Source: Deltaproteobacteria bacterium
GTDB taxonomy: Bacteria > SAR324 > JACQKK01
NCBI GenBank assembly: GCA_029858165.1
Contig: JAOUFO010000050.1
Location: forward strand, 1-9,625
Reading direction: 5' to 3'
DNA: 9,625 nt
Shown one piece after another: positions 5,814 through 9,625 of the stretch. A model generated the notes under the pieces. The model had not been told where the DNA came from. It saw only the letters and a program-made list of their open reading frames with translations, and did no database searches. Both the position numbers and the translations under genes were made by a program. Numbering within the stretch: the stretch's first letter is position 1; each line of letters starts with the position of its first letter.

Positions 5814-7850
5814 ATGACTGAAGAAACCCAAAACCCACAGAAGTCCGAAGGTTCCCCATCCTCCGCCGCCAACCCGCCCCCCGGGGGGGAAGTGTTCGCT
5901 TTTCAGGCGGAAATGCGCCAACTGCTGTCCATCATCATCCATTCCCTGTATTCGGAACGGGAGGTGTTTTTGCGGGAGCTGATCTCCAACGCTTCAGACG
6001 CCATCAACAAACTGAAGTTCACCCTGCTGACCAATCAGGCGGTGCGGGATAAAGACGCCCCTCTGGAAATCACCCTGGAGGTGGACCCCGAAGGCAAAAC
6101 CATCACCATTTCGGATACCGGGGTGGGGATGACCAAGGATGAATTGATTGCCAATCTGGGCACCATCGCCAAATCCGGCACCCTGGATTTTGTAAAGCGG
6201 CTGGCGGAATCCGGCCAGGAAAGCCGTCAGGAGCTTATCGGCCAGTTTGGGGTGGGGTTTTACGCGGTGTTTATGGTGGCGGACCGGGTGGTGGTGGATT
6301 CCTGTCCGGCGGACCCGGCCCAGCCTGCCTTCAGTTGGACCTCCGACGGCGGGGGCAGTTACTCCCTGGCCCCTTCGCAGCGCACCCGGCGGGGCACCTC
6401 CATCCGGGTGGAACTGCGGGAGGATGCCCTGGAATTCAACCACGGCCACCGGCTGGAAACCATCGTCAAAAAATACTCCAGCTTCATTCCCCACCCGGTG
6501 CGGATGGAAGGGCGGCAACTCAACAGCCAGGAGGCCATCTGGGCCAGCCCCAAGGAAGAGGTGAAGGAGGAACAATACAACGAATTCTTCAAATTCATCA
6601 CCCACGGGTTTGAACCCCCCGCCCACACCCTGCATATTTCCATAGATGCCCCGGTGCAGTACCGGGCGCTGCTGTTTGTGCCCGGCCACCTGGACAACGA
6701 GGTACTGTACAGCCGGGAATACACCGGGTTGCACCTGTACGCCAACAAGGTGTTTATCCAGGCGGACAACCGGGAGCTTTTGCCGGTGTACCTGCGGTTT
6801 CTGCGGGGGGTGGTGGACAGCGAGGACATCCCCTTGAACGTATCCCGCCAGACAGCCCAGCAGGGGGCGGTGGTGGCCAAAATCCAGACCAGCCTGACCG
6901 GCAGGGTGTTGCGGGAGCTGAAATCCCTGGCTGAGGCCGATGGCCCCGCCTACAACAAACTGTGGGCCGAATACGGCCGGGTTATGAAAGAGGGCATTGC
7001 CACCGACCTGCCAAACCGGGACAAGCTGATGGAACTGCTGCGGTTCGGAACATCTGCCGCCGGGGATAAAGAACTGATCACCCTGAAGGATTACCTGGGC
7101 CGGATGACACCGGACCAAAAGGAGATTTTCTACCTGACCGGACCCGCCCGGGCCGAACTGGAAGCCAACCCCAGCCTGGAATACTTTAAATCCAAAGGAC
7201 TGGAAGTGCTGTTTTTGTACGACCAGGTGGATGATTTTGTGATGACATCCCTGGGGGAATACGAAGGCAAAAAATTCGCCAGCATAGATCAGGCGGACCT
7301 GGATGTGCTGAAGGGGGATGAGGCCGCCAAAAAGCCGCCGGAAAACACCCCGGCCATGGACAGCCTGCTGGCCTATCTGAAGGAAGCCCTGGCCGGACAT
7401 GTGGCCGATGTGGTGGCCAGCCGCCGTCTGGTGGAAAGCCCCGCCGTGCTGGTGAACCCCGACGGGGTGACCGCCAACATGGAAAAAATGATGCGGCTGA
7501 TGGACACCCATTACCGACCGGCCCAGAAGGTGCTGGAGATAAACCCGGCCAACCCCCTGGTGGCCGCCATGGCCGCCATGGTCCAGACCGATACAAAGGA
7601 ACCCCTGCTGAAGGAGCTGGCCCTGCAACTGCTGGAAAACTGTCTGCTGGTGGAAGGGCTGTTGGAAAAACCGGGGGCCATGGTCCACCGGGTTCAAAGC
7701 CTGATGACCCAGGCCGCTCAAATGCGGGCCGCCCAGATGGGCGGGGCCAAACCCAAAACGGCGTCCAAAACCGCCCGGGCGGAGACCCCAGACACCCCCG
7801 CCAAAACCCCCGCCGAAAAAAAATCGGCCAAACCCGGCAAAAAAGGCTGA
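5814..7850 (+). CDS. htpG: Molecular chaperone HtpG (bacterial Hsp90)
   Basis: HtpG is a cytoplasmic, homodimeric, ATP-driven chaperone of the GHKL superfamily that remodels client proteins, often with the DnaK system. The 678-residue product shows SLYSEREVFLRELISNASDAINKL (about 44-67), with the catalytic Glu and nucleotide-binding Asn, then SDTGVGMTKDELIANLGTIAKSGT (100-123) and GQFGVGFYAVFMVADRV (143-159). The middle domain contains the Hsp90-typical LYANKVFI, FLRGVVDSEDIPLNVSR and YNKLWAEYGRVMKEG blocks. The dimerisation domain follows. It is longer than the usual 620-650 residues: about 25 extra residues before FAFQAEM and a C-terminal tail of about 45 residues rich in Ala, Lys, Pro and Thr. 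ATG at 5814 is the only upstream ATG in frame but lacks a clear ribosome site. GTG at 5892, just after a G run, would remove the N-terminal extension. Confidence 0.98.
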   Translation: MTEETQNPQKSEGSPSSAANPPPGGEVFAFQAEMRQLLSIIIHSLYSEREVFLRELISNASDAINKLKFTLLTNQAVRDKDAPLEITLEVDPEGKTITISDTGVGMTKDELIANLGTIAKSGTLDFVKRLAESGQESRQELIGQFGVGFYAVFMVADRVVVDSCPADPAQPAFSWTSDGGGSYSLAPSQRTRRGTSIRVELREDALEFNHGHRLETIVKKYSSFIPHPVRMEGRQLNSQEAIWASPKEEVKEEQYNEFFKFITHGFEPPAHTLHISIDAPVQYRALLFVPGHLDNEVLYSREYTGLHLYANKVFIQADNRELLPVYLRFLRGVVDSEDIPLNVSRQTAQQGAVVAKIQTSLTGRVLRELKSLAEADGPAYNKLWAEYGRVMKEGIATDLPNRDKLMELLRFGTSAAGDKELITLKDYLGRMTPDQKEIFYLTGPARAELEANPSLEYFKSKGLEVLFLYDQVDDFVMTSLGEYEGKKFASIDQADLDVLKGDEAAKKPPENTPAMDSLLAYLKEALAGHVADVVASRRLVESPAVLVNPDGVTANMEKMMRLMDTHYRPAQKVLEINPANPLVAAMAAMVQTDTKEPLLKELALQLLENCLLVEGLLEKPGAMVHRVQSLMTQAAQMRAAQMGGAKPKTASKTARAETPDTPAKTPAEKKSAKPGKKG

Positions 7851-7976
7851 TTTCCACGCTCCCCTGGGGGTCAACAAACTTTGCGGGGGGGGTGCATCAT
7901 GCGCCGGGGTGAGGCCTGTGTTTGCCTTTCCTGCCCGCCAGAGCCACCCCCCTCCCCGGTCGCATTCGGGTTCGCA
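7851..7976. other. Spacer after htpG, ahead of the ferredoxin promoter
   Basis: A GC-rich gap follows the htpG stop. GGTGCA/TGCGCC arms with a TCA loop (7891-7905) can form a six-pair hairpin between G runs, but no T run follows, so it is not a standard intrinsic terminator. I see no gene here. Confidence 0.4.
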
Positions 7977-8006
7977 TTGACACACCCCCGGTTGTGAAGG
8001 GATAAT
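7977..8006 (+). promoter_or_regulatory. Near-consensus sigma-70-type promoter for the ferredoxin gene
   Basis: TTGACA at 7977-7982 is a perfect -35 box. After 18 bases GATAAT at 8001-8006 matches the -10 consensus at five of six positions. Transcription would start near 8013, about 50 bases before the ferredoxin ATG. It is the best promoter in the window and implies strong, possibly constitutive expression. Confidence 0.75.
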
Positions 8007-8065
8007 AACGCATCAGGCAGGGGTGCCCCCCGTTGCCCAAAAGTTCATATCCAACCAAAGAGATC

Positions 8066-8299
8066 ATGGCTGACAAATCCCGCAAGTGGCCCCAAAATGT
8101 TCCCGGACGCTTTTATGTGGACGAGGAATGCATTGACTGCAATCTGTGCTCCGAAATCGCCCCGGACAACTTTCGGGTGAACGAGGATGAAGGCCACGAT
8201 TACGTGTGGAAACAACCCGCCACCCCGGAAGAGGAGGAACTGTGCAAGGAGGCCATGGAATCCTGCCCGGTGGAATCCATCGGAGAGGACGGGGATTAA
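8066..8299 (+). CDS. Small acidic [4Fe-4S] ferredoxin
   Basis: Ferredoxins of this kind carry single electrons between cytoplasmic redox enzymes. The 77-residue product has C22-I-D-C25-N-L-C28, then C67-P, the four ligands of one [4Fe-4S] cluster. C60 is a fifth cysteine, seven residues before C67; there is no second CxxCxxC, so only one cluster is expected. The protein is rich in Glu and Asp, especially after residue 38. The order, with FYVDEECIDC first, APDNF next and ESCPVESI near the end, resembles single-cluster ferredoxins I associate with sulfate reducers and other anaerobes. ATG at 8066 is chosen over an upstream in-frame TTG at 8033, because MADKSRKW is a natural opening and a modest AAAGAG site precedes it. 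It appears to be a one-gene unit with its own promoter and terminator, so the partner enzyme cannot be inferred from neighbours. Confidence 0.93.
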   Translation: MADKSRKWPQNVPGRFYVDEECIDCNLCSEIAPDNFRVNEDEGHDYVWKQPATPEEEELCKEAMESCPVESIGEDGD

Positions 8300-8320
8300 C
8301 CCCCCGGCCCGGTGCCCCCT

Positions 8321-8365
8321 AAAACAAAAAGCCCGCCGGTGACTGACCGGCGGGCTTTTTGTTTT
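8321..8365. terminator. Bidirectional intrinsic terminator with 20-bp perfect inverted repeat
   Basis: GCCCGCCGGT (8331-8340) and ACCGGCGGGC (8346-8355) form a ten-pair GC-rich stem around a GACTG loop. AAAACAAAAA before and TTTTTGTTTT after extend the perfect symmetry to 20 bp per arm and give a U-rich tract on either strand. It lies 21 bases after the ferredoxin stop and 73 bases after the methyltransferase stop on the other strand, so it serves both converging genes. Confidence 0.95.
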
Positions 8366-8438
8366 GGAGGTGGGGGGGAACCATTTTTTTCGCAAGCCCC
8401 CAGGGAGACCCCGGCACCATCCGCTTTTCGTTTGGGGG

Positions 8439-9611
8439 TCAATACAAATCAAATTTCAGCAGGCGGCATTCCAGGGGGCCGTTGTACAAAATCACCCGTT
8501 TGGATGGCCGCAGCCCGATGGACTTGACCGGTTCTCCTGACAGGGTGAACACCCAGCCCTGCAACCCTTTGCAGCGCTGTTTCAGCACATCCCCCAGTTC
8601 TTTGTACAGCCCGGGGATATCCGGCTGACGCTCCAGCCGCTCCCCGTAAGGGGGGTTGACCAGCAGCAGCCCGCCGGGGGTTTGCGGGGTAAACTGACGA
8701 AAATCCCCCGCCGAAAACCGGATGGCTTCCTCCACCCCGGCGGCTTTGGCGTTGCTTTTGGCCTGCTCCACCTGGACCGGGTCCAGGTCCTGGGCAAACA
8801 GTTCCACGCCGATGGGACGGGCCAGACTGCGGGCCTCGGTTTTCAGCCGGGTCCACAGGGCCTCGTTGTATCCCGGCCACCCCTGAAAGCCGAATCCTTC
8901 CCGCAACAGCCCCGGCGCCCGGTTGCCCGCAATCATGGCCGCCTCAATGGGCAGGGTTCCGGCGCCGGTCATCAAATCGTAAAAGGGGGTTTCCCCTTTC
9001 CAGCCGGTCAGCAGCACCAGCCCGGCGGCCAGATTCTCCTTTAGGGGGGCGGGCCCTTTGGCCTGACGCCATCCCCGCTTGAACAACGGCTGGCCGGAGG
9101 AATCCAGGCTTAACACGGCCATTCCCTGATGCAGGTGGGCATGAATCAGAATATCGGGATTCCGGGTATCCACCGAGGGGCGTTTGCCGGTGGCGGCCCT
9201 GAACGAATCCGCCACGGCGTCTTTTATCCGCTGAGCCAGAAAATGGGTGTGGGTGAATCCGCTTACTCCCAGGCGCACCTTGACCGCCAGGGTTTGGTCC
9301 ACGTTCATCACCCGGTCCCAATCCAGCCGGGCGGCCTGACGGTACAGGGCGTTTTCATCCGGGCAGTCAAAACGGGCAAATTCCTTTAACACCCGGGTGG
9401 CAGTGCGCAGCCACAGATTGGACCGGTAACAATCCTCCGGGGTGCCCTCAAACCACACCCCGCCATCCACCGGGCGCAATCCCGCCAGCCCCAAACCCTC
9501 CATTTCGGCCAGCAACACCGGCTCCAGGCCGCGGGGGGTTTGGGCAAAATAAGGTTCGGGGATTTTGGCCCGGCCTTTACGCAGTTCGGGTTCCTTCATG
9601 GGCGGCGGCAT
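8439..9611 (-). CDS. rlmL: THUMP-domain class I SAM-dependent RNA methyltransferase, RlmL type
   Basis: The RlmL type transfers a methyl group from S-adenosylmethionine to a guanine N2 of 23S rRNA (G2445 in E. coli). The 390-residue product opens with YFAQTPRGLEPVLLAEMEGLG (21-41), the usual N-terminal ferredoxin-like segment. A THUMP RNA-binding domain follows at about 60-170. The methyltransferase domain then shows PLKENLAAGLVLLTGW (189-204), the SAM-binding YDLMTGAGTLPIEAAMIAGNRAPG (211-234), acidic ELFAQDLDP (270-278) and the catalytic NPPYGER (319-325). At 390 residues it is the stand-alone form, like B. subtilis YpsC, not the long RlmKL fusion of enterobacteria. Motif I reads D-L-M-T-G-A-G-T, where D-P-x-C-G-S/A-G-T is more usual. 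Starts at 9611 or 9599 both fit and neither has a clear ribosome site; the frame stays open to the window edge. The exact target base is inferred from the family. Confidence 0.9.
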   Translation of the reverse strand: MPPPMKEPELRKGRAKIPEPYFAQTPRGLEPVLLAEMEGLGLAGLRPVDGGVWFEGTPEDCYRSNLWLRTATRVLKEFARFDCPDENALYRQAARLDWDRVMNVDQTLAVKVRLGVSGFTHTHFLAQRIKDAVADSFRAATGKRPSVDTRNPDILIHAHLHQGMAVLSLDSSGQPLFKRGWRQAKGPAPLKENLAAGLVLLTGWKGETPFYDLMTGAGTLPIEAAMIAGNRAPGLLREGFGFQGWPGYNEALWTRLKTEARSLARPIGVELFAQDLDPVQVEQAKSNAKAAGVEEAIRFSAGDFRQFTPQTPGGLLLVNPPYGERLERQPDIPGLYKELGDVLKQRCKGLQGWVFTLSGEPVKSIGLRPSKRVILYNGPLECRLLKFDLY

Positions 9612-9625
9612 TCGGGGATTCAGGA

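Noticed and set aside
5994..7985. 663-codon reverse-strand open frame across htpG
   Set aside because: It is striking in length but is the antisense of a highly conserved, GC-rich gene. The product is rich in His, Gln and Gly with no domain, which is a codon-bias artefact.
8033..8065. TTG start extending the ferredoxin by 11 residues
   Set aside because: The added residues are not typical of ferredoxins, and the ATG at 8066 has a modest ribosome site and a natural opening.
1..9625. CRISPR array, tRNA, rRNA, insertion sequence or integrase
   Set aside because: I looked for regularly spaced direct repeats, tRNA-like cloverleaf ends and transposase-like frames and saw none. The search was by eye.

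Overview
The window looks like chromosomal DNA of a GC-rich Gram-negative bacterium. The best guess is a Desulfobacterota/deltaproteobacterial lineage, judged from the style of the small acidic ferredoxin and the HtpG. This is inference from protein resemblance recalled from memory; there is no rRNA or other decisive marker here. Most genes are conserved housekeeping genes: carB (5' part), a Fur-family regulator, two MscS-like channel paralogs, htpG, a ferredoxin and an RlmL-type rRNA methyltransferase. One sampled line in htpG is about 68% G+C.

Layout. (1) 1-764, minus strand: the N-terminal quarter of carB, running off the left edge. (2) 765-1082: a divergent spacer with a plausible plus-strand promoter. 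(3) 1083-2863, plus strand: three small genes in a tight cluster, clearly poorer in G+C (sampled lines 32-45%), with an ATGA overlap between genes 1 and 2. Gene 1 resembles the uncharacterised TIGR04255 family. Genes 2 and 3 have distinctive conserved-looking motifs but no function I can name. This is the accessory part of the window and the best candidate for an undescribed system. (4) 3015-3518, minus strand: a Fur-family regulator. (5) 3777-5709, plus strand: two tandem MscS-like genes that align residue for residue without gaps; the first carries an extra basic tail. (6) 5814-7850, plus strand: htpG with non-conserved N- and C-terminal extensions. (7) 8066-8299, plus strand: a [4Fe-4S] ferredoxin behind a near-consensus sigma-70-type promoter and ahead of a 20-bp inverted-repeat bidirectional terminator. 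(8) 8439-9611, minus strand: a THUMP-domain RNA methyltransferase converging on that terminator.

The housekeeping genes do not form one pathway. Likely transcription units are: carB alone (leftward), the three-gene cassette (rightward), fur (leftward), the two channel genes (rightward, perhaps with htpG), ferredoxin alone (rightward) and the methyltransferase (leftward). The cassette sits between carB and fur, where a horizontally acquired module could be inserted without breaking a gene.
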